Origin: Sphingomonas crusticola | GTDB taxonomy: Bacteria; Pseudomonadota; Alphaproteobacteria; Sphingomonadales; Sphingomonadaceae | Direction: 5' to 3' | Assembly (NCBI RefSeq): GCF_003391115.1 | Contig: NZ_QTJP01000001.1 | Coordinates: 2,502,501 to 2,566,500 of the forward strand | Length of the DNA stretch: 64,000 nt | Part shown: positions 9,201 through 16,918 of the stretch, piece by piece | Layout: each line of letters begins with the position of its first letter | Numbering within the stretch: the first letter of the stretch is position 1 | Translations under genes and position numbers: made by a program | The notes under the pieces: generated by a model | What the model was told of the DNA's origin: nothing | The model's database searches: none | What the model saw: the letters and a program-made list of their open reading frames with translations, nothing else

Positions 9201-10458
9201 TGACCTGCGTCGCCTGCAGCCTGATCGGAACCGATACCGGCGCGTGCGACCAGCGGCCCTCACCGACTGCGCGGATATTGTCGAAGCCGGTCGTATCGAA
9301 TGCGATGTGCGGGCTCGACAGCGAATAGCGGAAAGCCGTCGTACGGAAGGGCCCGTCGAGTAGCGCATGGAGATGGACGTCGCGCCCGGTCATGTTCGGG
9401 AACAGCGCTGGCGGCCTGAGCAATCTGGCGTCGATCGAGAGGTTCGAGAAAGCGGAGCCGCCGAGGTCGATCCCGCCGGCCGCGGCGAATTGCAAGGCGG
9501 GCGAGGCGAGGTTGATGCGGCCGTCGAGTTTGCGGTCGGCGAGCGTCGCGGCGCCCGCGACCTTGATCCTCGGCGCAGTCAGCCGCTGGAGTTTCCCGGC
9601 CAGGAAGAAGGAGGGCGCGACCGTGCCCGCAAGGCTATAGCGCCCATTGCGGACCCCCAGGCCCAGGTCTGCGACATCCTTACCGCCAAGCGTGCCGCGC
9701 ATCGCCCCGTCCCAGGCGTGCCATGTGCCATGGCCGCCGACACGCAGCGTGGTCCCTTCACGCAAGCCGGCAAGCCCAGCGACCACCCCGCCGGCGGGTC
9801 CATCCAGTTCCGCTTTCAGCCGGAACTTGTCGCCATCGGGCTCGGCATCGAGATCGAGCAGCAGGCGGTCGCGCCCGGTGCTCGTTGCGCGCAGGCCGAT
9901 CATGGCACGGCGGCCGTGGATATCGGCCTTGCCTGCCAGGCGCACGATCTCGGCGTGGCCGGCGACGGCGCGGCCAAGCTTGAGCCGATCGACCTGCAAC
10001 GCGCCGATGTGGATGTCGAAGCCGGGCAGGATCGGGCTGCCGGGTTTACTCCTGAGCGCGGGCAGGCGGTCGAGAATGACCAATGGCGCCGATAGCTGCT
10101 CGATATTGAGCAGGTTATGCGCCCAATCCAGGGGGTGCCAGTCCAGCCGGATCTCCGGAGCCTCGAAGAATTGCCCCTTCAGATCGTAAAGCCGCACGTC
10201 GCGCAGGGTGGCGCGGCGCCAGATCGAGCCTTCGATCCGACCGATCTTGATGCGCAGCCCGCTCGTCGGGCGCATCGCGGCGATGCGATCCGCGATCAGG
10301 CGGTGGCCCGGTTGGGTGTCGATGCTCCACAAGGCGATGAGGAAAAGCGCCACCAGGGCGAGGAAGCCGATTCCGAGCGCGCGCAGGACGCGCCAACGGC
10401 GGCGCGGCACGCGCGGTTCGGTTTCGACCGCAACGTCGGTGGTGACGTCGTCGGCCAT
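6268..10458 (-). CDS. tamB: Translocation and assembly module protein TamB
   Basis: The protein has 1396 residues: an N-terminal membrane anchor (about residues 24-46, GIGFLALVALFLIALWS) and a very long beta-rich region of repeated short strands. The C-terminal DUF490/TamB domain (roughly the last 350 residues) includes RFTGEAPADPVLDITALAD and the segment LPEDELLSRLLFG that marks the family. TamB spans the periplasm and is thought to help phospholipid movement to the outer membrane and, with TamA, insertion of some outer membrane proteins. Its ATG overlaps the tamA stop codon by one base (TGATG), so the two are translationally coupled. A poly-Asp stretch lies near residue 1145. Confidence 0.93.
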   Translation of the reverse strand: MADDVTTDVAVETEPRVPRRRWRVLRALGIGFLALVALFLIALWSIDTQPGHRLIADRIAAMRPTSGLRIKIGRIEGSIWRRATLRDVRLYDLKGQFFEAPEIRLDWHPLDWAHNLLNIEQLSAPLVILDRLPALRSKPGSPILPGFDIHIGALQVDRLKLGRAVAGHAEIVRLAGKADIHGRRAMIGLRATSTGRDRLLLDLDAEPDGDKFRLKAELDGPAGGVVAGLAGLREGTTLRVGGHGTWHAWDGAMRGTLGGKDVADLGLGVRNGRYSLAGTVAPSFFLAGKLQRLTAPRIKVAGAATLADRKLDGRINLASPALQFAAAGGIDLGGSAFSNLSIDARLLRPPALFPNMTGRDVHLHALLDGPFRTTAFRYSLSSPHIAFDTTGFDNIRAVGEGRWSHAPVSVPIRLQATQVTGLGTVAGGILRNLSVAGVLKVDPKTVVGNDLSLNSDKLKGKLQLRLDLVSGRYDIAVAGGLARYLIPGLGIVDVQTKVSVLPGPNGVGTIVSGTGQAIVRRFDNAFLASLAGGNPRIDTRLVRTPDGVMHFSNTLLTGPAIRILGAGIRRRDGTFQFAGAGTQTSYGPFRIQLDGAIDHPKVQLQLDRPVEALGLTQVALNLDPVPEGFQFRAAGGSLAGPFQAHGLIRTGPNQPTMIEIADLAVSGTHAKGVLTSGTGGFTGRLDLAGGGIGGSISFAPQGALQRIEPHLTFAGASIAAAQPIRVRRGRADGAVLLDPAGTVIDGSLRAIGLARSGVSLARIGAEAHLKAGQGTVAITAAGTRRRAFDIAATATLTPGHMSVTGKGNVEGKPLTLAGPVELTMTDDAWTLAPARIAYAGGEATLSGRFGRNSASIDAGLEHMPLALLDIFNPNLGLGGYASGKFSFRHDAGGAPTGRIDVAVRGITRSGLVLSSQPVDLGLAAVLTERGLAGRAVVVSNGKTLGRGQARIAPLPPGNDILARLLHAPLFAQIRYAGPADTLWRLIGVETIDLSGPLSVAADIGGTPADPKISGRLASDGARIESAVTGTVIDGIKASGSFDGSRLNIDQMTGRAGSGGTVRGRGSFDFGAGKGLGIDLAIQAQNAVLLNRDDIGATVTGPLTLKSNGVSGTIAGDLQIEKGRFKMGSAAAAQVPRLKVVELNRPDDDDDDDYAPVPWTLDLKAHAPSRLMVTGMGLDSEWRADLTIKGAVDNPAIGGRADLVRGGYQFAGRRFNLDRGSIRFTGEAPADPVLDITALADIQGLNATIHVTGTGLHPDIAFQSTPALPEDELLSRLLFGTSITNLSAPEALQLAAAVAGLRGGSGGGLNLDPINAIRKAVHLDRLRILPADVTTGQKSAIAAGKNVGRRTYVELITDGAGYSATSVEFRITRWLSVLSTISTIGRQSVNLRVSKDY

Positions 10459-12446
10459 CAGAAGGCCTGACCGAGCGAGACGTAGACCGCAACGCGCGAT
10501 TCACCCGAGCGGCGATTGAGCGGCGTGCCGACATCGACGCGGATCGGACCGAAGCTGGAATAATAGCGCACGCCCAGACCCGTGCCGTAGCGCAGGCCCG
10601 ATATCTTCGGCAGGCCCCCCTCATACAGATTGCCCGCGTCGAGGAATGGGACGACGCCGAAGGCGCCGAAGCGCACGCGCGCCTCGAGCGAGAATTCGCT
10701 GAGCGAACGCCCGCCGACGGGATCGCCATCGACGTCGACCGGCCCGATCTTCTGATAGCCATAGCCGCGCACCGATCCGCCACCGCCGGAATAGAAGCGC
10801 CGCGACGGCGCGATACTGTCGCGCGACACGCCATCGATCGACCCGAACCGCACGCGCCCGGCGACGACGACCCGCTCGCCGAACGGCTGATAGCCGCTCG
10901 CGTCGATCTGCATCTTCACATAAGCATGCGTGCCCGCCTGCAGCGAAAGTTCGGGCGAAAGCCGGCCCGACAGGCGGAAGCCACGCGTCGGGTTGAGCAG
11001 ATCGTCGGAGCCGTCATAACCCAGGCTGGTCGGCGCGGCTGCGACCAGGAACGTGCGGCGGCGAGGAGCGCCGGTCGCGACGACCGTGTCTTTCTCGTCC
11101 GTGGCCACGAATTCGGACCCGAGCGACCAGGTCCAGGTCTTCTGCCAGATGATATTGGTCTGGCGTTCGATGCTCGCGCCGATCGTGAAGGTCTTGGCAT
11201 CATACGCATCGAAATTGCTGTGCGATGCGACGATCTGCGCATTGAGGATGCGGTCGCGGGCGTGGAAGTTGCTTTGGCGCAGCACCGCGCCGAGCGATTG
11301 CTCGCGCGTGCCGGCGACGCCGCGGAAGGTGACCGCGCCCTCGGGCTTGATCAGGTTGCGATGCTGCCACGACGCCTCCGCGCGCACGCCTTCGCCGGTG
11401 CCGTAGCCGAGTTCGCCCGCGATCGTATGCGGCGGCGCGCGATCGATATGGACCGCGATATCGACCACATTGCGATCGGATGTCGGCGTCGGCGTGATCG
11501 TCACCGCCGACACGAGTCCCGTGGCGATCAGGGCGCGGCGGAAATCGTCGATCCGGGCGGCATCATATTGCTGCCCGGGGTGGAAGCGCGCGATCGTCGC
11601 CAGATGCTCGGCCGAGAAAGTGCGCTTGGGACCTGTGGGTATTATCCGGCCGAAGCGGGCGCGGGCGCCGGGTGTGACCGCAAGCGTGAGCGTGGCTTTG
11701 TTGAGCTGGTGATCGATCGCGACCTGCGGCTCGCCGACCTTGGCGAACGGATAGCCTTCGCGGCCGAGCGCGACCTTGAAAGCGGTGACGGCGGCCAGCA
11801 CCGCGTCGGCATCGACCGCGTCGCCTTCCTTGATGGCAAATTGCTTGGCCAGCGCCGGCGCTTCGGCACCTGCGCCCTCGATCCCCGGCAGCGTCACCGA
11901 ACTGAACTGATAGGCATCGCTCGGGGTCACCGTGACCCGGACGATCGTCTGCCCGCTGTCCGGCGTCGAATTCACGGTCGCGACAACGCGGCCATCATAA
12001 TGACCCTCGGCGGCAAGCAGTTGGCGAACAAGTTCCTCGTCGTCGCGCGCGCGGCGGTTGATCTGCGCCGCATTGGCGGGCTTGCCCTGGTTCGTGACGA
12101 GCGCGGACAATTCGTCGAAGCGCGTTCGGAAGTCCGATCCCAGCGCATCGGCGCCTTCGAGTACGACCCGATAATGCTGCAACCGGTCCGCCGCGATGCC
12201 TTTGACTTCGGTCGGGCCGGCCGTGGGTGCGGCGTCGATCTTGGCCGGATCCGGCCAGTCGACGCCCAGATCGGGCATCGGAGCGAGATCCGCCGCGCTG
12301 TCCGCGACAGGTGCGGGCGGGGGCGCCGGTGCAGCGGGCACCGTCACGCTCGGGGCCGCATCCTGGCCCAGGACGGCCTTCGGCGGGAGGAGGAGGGCGG
12401 CCGCGACCGATAGACGCAGAGCGTGCCGCGGCAAAACCGGAACCAT
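10458..12446 (-). CDS. tamA: Outer membrane translocation/assembly protein TamA (Omp85 family)
   Basis: The 662-residue protein starts with a signal peptide (LRLSVAAALLLPPKAVLG), then a proline/alanine-rich spacer to about residue 75. POTRA-type domains follow, then a 16-strand Omp85 barrel. The barrel signature GGGGSVRGYGYQKIGP contains the invariant VRGY motif of strand L6. The protein ends in a C-terminal aromatic (LGQAF), as outer membrane barrels do. TamA works with the inner-membrane-anchored TamB encoded directly downstream. The long Pro/Ala spacer before the first POTRA domain is an unusual addition. Confidence 0.93.
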   Translation of the reverse strand: MVPVLPRHALRLSVAAALLLPPKAVLGQDAAPSVTVPAAPAPPPAPVADSAADLAPMPDLGVDWPDPAKIDAAPTAGPTEVKGIAADRLQHYRVVLEGADALGSDFRTRFDELSALVTNQGKPANAAQINRRARDDEELVRQLLAAEGHYDGRVVATVNSTPDSGQTIVRVTVTPSDAYQFSSVTLPGIEGAGAEAPALAKQFAIKEGDAVDADAVLAAVTAFKVALGREGYPFAKVGEPQVAIDHQLNKATLTLAVTPGARARFGRIIPTGPKRTFSAEHLATIARFHPGQQYDAARIDDFRRALIATGLVSAVTITPTPTSDRNVVDIAVHIDRAPPHTIAGELGYGTGEGVRAEASWQHRNLIKPEGAVTFRGVAGTREQSLGAVLRQSNFHARDRILNAQIVASHSNFDAYDAKTFTIGASIERQTNIIWQKTWTWSLGSEFVATDEKDTVVATGAPRRRTFLVAAAPTSLGYDGSDDLLNPTRGFRLSGRLSPELSLQAGTHAYVKMQIDASGYQPFGERVVVAGRVRFGSIDGVSRDSIAPSRRFYSGGGGSVRGYGYQKIGPVDVDGDPVGGRSLSEFSLEARVRFGAFGVVPFLDAGNLYEGGLPKISGLRYGTGLGVRYYSSFGPIRVDVGTPLNRRSGESRVAVYVSLGQAF

Positions 12447-12557
12447 ATATTCGTCCTAAAGGCTGACTGGCCGTGCCGCCAGCTTCCTTTGCCCGATTTG
12501 TTTTGCGCCCGTCATGCGCAGCTGGCGGAAAGTTCGGGGAACTGGCAGGAAAGCCAC

Positions 12558-12737
12558 ATGGCCACTGAACCCCAAAGCGCCGCCGGCGGCGCCTTCATCG
12601 CGCTCGCCATCCTTGTCGGAGCGATCGCCGGCGCCCTCAGCGGACAGCCGACGGTCGGCGTGCTGGCCGGCGCCGCGACTGGCATCGCCTGCGCGGTGTG
12701 GATCTGGCTGCGCGACCGCCGACGGATCGGCCATTAA
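12558..12737 (+). CDS. Small membrane protein, 59 residues
   Basis: MATEPQSAAGG leads into two predicted membrane segments: FIALAILVGAIAGALSG (about 13-29) and VGVLAGAATGIACAVWIWL (about 33-51). A basic tail RDRRRIGH ends the protein. AGGA lies about seven bases before the ATG. It is divergent from tamA and 54 bp before topoisomerase IB. The function is unknown; the glycine-rich hairpin is common among small sphingomonad membrane proteins. Confidence 0.65.
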   Translation: MATEPQSAAGGAFIALAILVGAIAGALSGQPTVGVLAGAATGIACAVWIWLRDRRRIGH

Positions 12738-12791
12738 GGGACATCGGCAGCCGTAGGCGGAACGACGCAAGGCGGATCACGTTCACGCCTC

Positions 12792-13814
12792 ATGTCATCA
12801 TCCAGATTGCGTCATGTCGACGACAAGACAGCCGGTATAACTCGTAAGCGCGCAGGCCATGGCTGGGCCTATTTCGCCTCCTCGGGCGAGCGCATCACCA
12901 ATCGCGACGAGATCGATCGGCTCAACGCGATCGCCCTGCCGCCGGCTTATACCAACGCGTGGTATTGCCCTTTCGCCAACGGGCATATCCAGGCGACCGG
13001 CATCGATGCGCGCGGGCGCAAGCAATATCGTTATCACGTCGATTTCCGCGCGGCGCAGGAGGCCGACAAATATGAACGCTGCGCCGATTTCGGGCGGGCG
13101 CTGCCGAAATTGCGGGCCAAGGTCGACGCCGATCTCGCCGGCCGCAAGCTGGCGCGGGATACGGTCATCGCGGCAGTGGTGCGGTTGCTCGACCTCGGCC
13201 ATATCCGCGTCGGTAACGAGGCCTATGCCAAGGAGAATAAGAGCTTCGGCGCCACCACCCTGCGCAACCGGCATGCGAAGGTCACGGGCGGCAAGCTGCG
13301 GCTGGAATATATCGGCAAGTCGGGCAAGAAGCAGCGGCTGACGATCGAGGATCGGCGGCTGGCAGCGATCGTGCGCCGTACGCAGGATCTGCCGGGCCAG
13401 CATCTGTTCGAATATCTCGACGATGACGGCGCGCCCCAGCCGGTCGGATCGGCCGAGGTCAACGATTATATCCGCGATGCCACGGGCGGCGACTTCACCG
13501 CGAAGCATTTCCGGACCTGGGGCGCGAGCCTGCTCGCCTTCGAGCATATCCTGAGTACCGCCAAGGACGGCAGGCCTGGCCTCAAGGCCATGTTGGAAGC
13601 GGTCGCGGCCGCGCTTGGCAATACGCCGGCGATCAGCCGCAAATCCTATGTCCACCCCGCCCTGATCGAGCTGTGCCGCGGCGGGGACGCGAGCGAATTG
13701 TGCACGCTGAAATTGCCCCGGGCGACGCAATGGCTGGACAGCCATGAACGCGCGCTCATCGCTTTCCTCGACGAGCTTGCGAAGGAAGGCAAAAAGCAGG
13801 CAAAGGCGGCCTGA
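12792..13814 (+). CDS. DNA topoisomerase IB
   Basis: The 340-residue protein resembles bacterial and poxvirus type IB topoisomerases. The N-terminal domain contains RLNAIALPPAYTNAWYCP and GIDARGRKQYRYH. The catalytic domain has VRLLDLGHIRVGNEAYAKEN (catalytic Arg), the TGGKLRLEYIGKSGKKQ hairpin with its Lys, and KHFRTWGAS (second Arg). The nucleophilic Tyr286 sits in SRKSYVHPAL. The enzyme relaxes supercoils through a 3'-phosphotyrosine intermediate without ATP. The mscS gene starts one base after its stop codon, so the two form an operon. Confidence 0.95.
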   Translation: MSSSRLRHVDDKTAGITRKRAGHGWAYFASSGERITNRDEIDRLNAIALPPAYTNAWYCPFANGHIQATGIDARGRKQYRYHVDFRAAQEADKYERCADFGRALPKLRAKVDADLAGRKLARDTVIAAVVRLLDLGHIRVGNEAYAKENKSFGATTLRNRHAKVTGGKLRLEYIGKSGKKQRLTIEDRRLAAIVRRTQDLPGQHLFEYLDDDGAPQPVGSAEVNDYIRDATGGDFTAKHFRTWGASLLAFEHILSTAKDGRPGLKAMLEAVAAALGNTPAISRKSYVHPALIELCRGGDASELCTLKLPRATQWLDSHERALIAFLDELAKEGKKQAKAA

Positions 13815-13815
13815 T

Positions 13816-14982
13816 ATGCCAGTCTCTTCGAACGTCGCGACCGCAGCGCCGCTGCGCGTCTCGGGCAGCACCATCCAATTGCTCTGGAACGAGAGCATCG
13901 CCTGGATCCTGAGCCATTATCTCCAGATCGCGATCGCGCTTGGCGCGGGCGTGGCGATCGCGGCCATTCTCTACGGCGTCCGGCTGCTGGGTGAGAGGCT
14001 ATGCCGCCGTCAGCTGGGCGGCGCGCACTGGCCGCAGACGATCGGCCGGGTGTTCGCGGCGACGCGGCTTTGGTTCATCGTCCTGTTCGCTGCCAAACTG
14101 GTTTCGGGTTATGCTTTCCCGCCGCCGCTCGTCACGCAGACGATCACGGTGATGTTCACGGTCGCTGCCGCCCTCCAGGGCGCCTTGTGGGTGCGGGAAG
14201 CGATCCTCGGCGTGGTCGAATATCGCGCGGGCGGAGAGGAGCCCGGCGCGCTCGGCTCGGCGATCGGCATCATCCGCCTGCTTGTCACGATCACGCTGTT
14301 CGCGATCGCGATCGTGCTGATCCTCGACAATCTTGGCGTGAACGTCACCGGGCTGATCGCGGGCCTCGGCATCGGCGGCATCGCCATCGGTCTCGCCGCC
14401 AAGGGCATATTCGACGATCTGTTCTCCGCTTTGTCGATCATCTTCGACCGGCCGTTCCAACGCGGCGATTCGATCAAGTGGGACAAGACCAGCGGCACGG
14501 TCGAAGCGATCGGGCTCAAGACCACGCGCATCCGCGCGGTCACGGGCGAGCAGGTGGTGATCTCCAACACCAACCTGCTCAACAAGGAATTGCACAATAT
14601 GGCGCGGCTCAAACGCCGCCGCGTCGAGCTCACGCTGCATATCGCCTATCATACGCCGGCGGACGTGCTTCGCCGCGTGCAGGATATGATCAAGGCGGTG
14701 GTCGAGGCGCAGGACAAGTGCAAGCTCGTCCGCTGCGGCATTTCGGATCTCGCGCTGCCGGTGATCGAAGTGCAGGTGCAGTTCGATGTGCAGAGCGAGA
14801 ATTGGGACAAGGTGTTCCAGGCGCGGCACGAAGTTGCGATCGCGCTGCTCGACGCATTCGAGCAGGCGGCGATCGAATTCGCCGGCCCTGACGGCAAGTC
14901 GATCACCCCGCCGGTCAATGCGCCTCCACCGGGCGCCGCTGGCGGTCCGGCCGATCCCGACGACGGAACCGCGCGCGCCTGA
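13816..14982 (+). CDS. MscS-family mechanosensitive ion channel
   Basis: The protein has 388 residues with four or so membrane helices, then the conserved pore helix and beta domain. ILDNLGVNVTGLIAGLGIGG and IAIGLAAKGIFDDLFSALS correspond to TM3, with the alternating Gly/Ala packing typical of MscS. IIFDRPFQRGDSIKW and GTVEAIGLKTTRIRA follow. The C-terminal tail is proline/glycine rich and probably cytoplasmic. Such channels open at high membrane tension to release solutes after osmotic downshift. The start ATG 13816 lies directly after the topoisomerase stop; a longer start inside topoisomerase is rejected. Confidence 0.92.
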   Translation: MPVSSNVATAAPLRVSGSTIQLLWNESIAWILSHYLQIAIALGAGVAIAAILYGVRLLGERLCRRQLGGAHWPQTIGRVFAATRLWFIVLFAAKLVSGYAFPPPLVTQTITVMFTVAAALQGALWVREAILGVVEYRAGGEEPGALGSAIGIIRLLVTITLFAIAIVLILDNLGVNVTGLIAGLGIGGIAIGLAAKGIFDDLFSALSIIFDRPFQRGDSIKWDKTSGTVEAIGLKTTRIRAVTGEQVVISNTNLLNKELHNMARLKRRRVELTLHIAYHTPADVLRRVQDMIKAVVEAQDKCKLVRCGISDLALPVIEVQVQFDVQSENWDKVFQARHEVAIALLDAFEQAAIEFAGPDGKSITPPVNAPPPGAAGGPADPDDGTARA

Positions 14983-15016
14983 CACCATTCTGTCTCCGAA
15001 CCTGAGGAGATACAGC

Positions 15017-15502
15017 ATGGCCGACGACGCCGAAATCGAAGCCCGTTTCTGGAAAGACTTGAAAGCCGCGCCGTTCGTGATGCTCGGCCTGATCGACGCC
15101 CGCGACGGTCATACGCAACCGATGACGGCGCAGTTCGAAAGGAACGGCGGACCGCTCTATTTCTTCACGACCAAGGACAATGGGCTGATCGCCGGGCTCG
15201 GGGGATCGTCGCACCGGGCGATCGCGACCTATACGGGCAAAGGCCACGATTTGTTCGCCAGTATCCATGGAACGCTGAACGTCGATCAGGACGAAGCGAC
15301 GATCGACCGGCTGTGGAACCCGCATGTCGAGGCATGGTTCGAGGGCGGCCGCAACGATCCGAAGCTGACCCTGTTGCGGCTCGATACCGAGAAAGCGGAA
15401 TTGTGGCTCGGCGGGAGTTCGATCGGGGCGATGCTGACGCGGCTGCTGGGGAAGGATCCCAAGGACAGCTATAAGGACAATGTGGCTGAGGTGACGCTCT
15501 AG
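15017..15502 (+). CDS. Pyridoxamine 5'-phosphate oxidase-related general stress protein
   Basis: The 161-residue protein belongs to the FMN-binding split-barrel group (general stress protein 26 type). Visible markers are EARFWKDLKAAPFVMLGLID, PMTAQFERNGGPLYFFT, GHDLFASIHGTL and the C-terminal NPHVEAWFEGGRNDP with LLRLDTEKAELW. Family members bind flavin or related cofactors; their physiological reaction is mostly unknown. GAGGAGA lies seven bases before the ATG. A perfect 13-bp palindrome separates it from the convergent PHA depolymerase gene. Confidence 0.87.
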   Translation: MADDAEIEARFWKDLKAAPFVMLGLIDARDGHTQPMTAQFERNGGPLYFFTTKDNGLIAGLGGSSHRAIATYTGKGHDLFASIHGTLNVDQDEATIDRLWNPHVEAWFEGGRNDPKLTLLRLDTEKAELWLGGSSIGAMLTRLLGKDPKDSYKDNVAEVTL

Positions 15503-15522
15503 CCTCGCCAAGCATGCGCTTG

Positions 15523-15555
15523 CGTCGTCATGCCGGAATGTTCGGCATGACGACG
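15523..15555. repeat. REP-like palindrome between convergent genes
   Basis: CGTCGTCATGCCG (15523-15535), loop GAATGTT, then the exact reverse complement at 15543-15555. It lies between two converging genes and could end transcription in both directions. It shares the cgtca/tgacg edges of the other palindromes in the window. Confidence 0.7.
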
Positions 15556-15571
15556 GAGCATTGGTTGCGGA

Positions 15572-16810
15572 TCAGGCCTGGGCGGCTCGCTTGTCCGCGT
15601 CGGCGATGAAGCCTTCCAGCACCGGCGCGATCTCGTTGCGCCAGCGGCGGCCGTTGAAGATGCCGTAATGGCCGACCGACTTTGCGAGCAGATAATGTTT
15701 CAGCTTGTCCGGCAGGTTGGGCGTGATCTTGAGCGCGGCACGGGTCTGGCCGACGCCTGAAATATCGTCCTTCTCGCCCTCGATCGCGAGGATGGCGATA
15801 TCGGTGATCGCGCCGGGATCGACCTTGCGGCCGCGGAACATCATCTCCCCCTTGGGCAGAAGGTGACGCTGGAACACGACATCGATCGTCTCGAGATAGA
15901 ATTCGGCGGTCATGTCGCACACCGAGCGATATTCGTCGTAGAACGCCTTGGTGCCCTCGGCGCTTTCCTGGTCGCCGTCGACCAGATGGCGGAACATCTG
16001 CCAGTGGCTGACGAGATGATTGCCCCAGTTCATCGCCATGAAGCCGGTGAGCTGCAGGAAGCCGGGATATACCTTCCGCCCGTTGCCGGGATAATAGAAG
16101 GGCACGGTCGCGATCACGTTCTGTTCGAACCAGCTGTGGGGGCGCTGGGTGGCGGTGGTGTTGACCTGGGTCGGCGCTTCGCGCGTGTCGATCGGCCCGC
16201 CCATCATGGTGAGCGAACGCGGCCGCGCCGGGTTCTTGTCGCTCGACATGATACAGGCGGCGGCGAAGGCGGGAACGGCCGGCTGGCATACCGCCAGCAC
16301 ATGCGCGCCGGGACCGATATGCTCCAGCCAGCCGATGAGATAGTCGATATAATCGTCGAGGTGGAATTCGCCGTCGGCGAGCGGCACCAGCCGCGCATCG
16401 CGCCAGTCGGTGATCCACACGTCATGGCCCGGCAGCATCCGCTCGACCGTGCCGCGCAGCAGAGTGGCATAATGGCCCGACATCGGTGCGACGATCAGCA
16501 GCTTGGGCTGATCCGTGGGCGCGTCGGGGCGGGTGAAATGAATAAGCTGGCCGAACGGCTTGCGTGCCTCGATCACTTCCTCGACCAGCACTTCCTTGCC
16601 GTCGATCAGCGTGAAGGGCAGGCCGAATTCGGGTTTGCCATGTGGCGCGGACGCGTGGGCGAAGACATCGAGCCCTGACGCCATCATCGAACCGAATTGG
16701 GTGCGGGCGAAGGGATTTGCGGGGTGGGCCATCCATTCGGAACCCATTTCGGCCATGGCGCTGGCGCCCGCCAGCAGGCTCCGCTGCATTTCATAAGCTT
16801 CGTACAGCAA
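15572..16810 (-). CDS. phaZ: Intracellular polyhydroxyalkanoate (PHB) depolymerase
   Basis: The 412-residue protein has an alpha/beta-hydrolase fold. The nucleophile is a cysteine (about Cys175 in LAVCQPAVP) rather than serine, the hallmark of intracellular PhaZ. The C-terminal SVGHYGIFNGRRW supplies the catalytic His. TDWRDARLVPL and FYYPGNGRKVYPGFLQL are also typical. I chose the TTG at 16808-16810 because it gives MLYEAYEMQR, matching the family N-terminus, with GGGAGG eight bases upstream. The enzyme mobilises stored PHB granules into hydroxybutyrate. No PHA synthase is in the window. Confidence 0.93.
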   Translation of the reverse strand: MLYEAYEMQRSLLAGASAMAEMGSEWMAHPANPFARTQFGSMMASGLDVFAHASAPHGKPEFGLPFTLIDGKEVLVEEVIEARKPFGQLIHFTRPDAPTDQPKLLIVAPMSGHYATLLRGTVERMLPGHDVWITDWRDARLVPLADGEFHLDDYIDYLIGWLEHIGPGAHVLAVCQPAVPAFAAACIMSSDKNPARPRSLTMMGGPIDTREAPTQVNTTATQRPHSWFEQNVIATVPFYYPGNGRKVYPGFLQLTGFMAMNWGNHLVSHWQMFRHLVDGDQESAEGTKAFYDEYRSVCDMTAEFYLETIDVVFQRHLLPKGEMMFRGRKVDPGAITDIAILAIEGEKDDISGVGQTRAALKITPNLPDKLKHYLLAKSVGHYGIFNGRRWRNEIAPVLEGFIADADKRAAQA

Positions 16811-16918
16811 GCGACACGCCTCCCTTGGGAGCAACTAGATGGAGGCATTGACCCCGCAATGCAACAAACGTCCGAAAGTGCGATTGGTTGAGCGTCGATC
16901 GCTTGCTACAGCGTATAT

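Noticed and set aside
6496-9363. A 955-codon plus-strand open frame opposite tamB
   Set aside because: It is an antisense shadow of a high-GC gene: arginine/aspartate/glutamine-rich composition, no domain, and the opposite strand has a clear TamB with its partner tamA.
10926-12413. A 495-codon plus-strand frame opposite tamA
   Set aside because: Shadow of tamA; no ribosome site, no recognisable domain.
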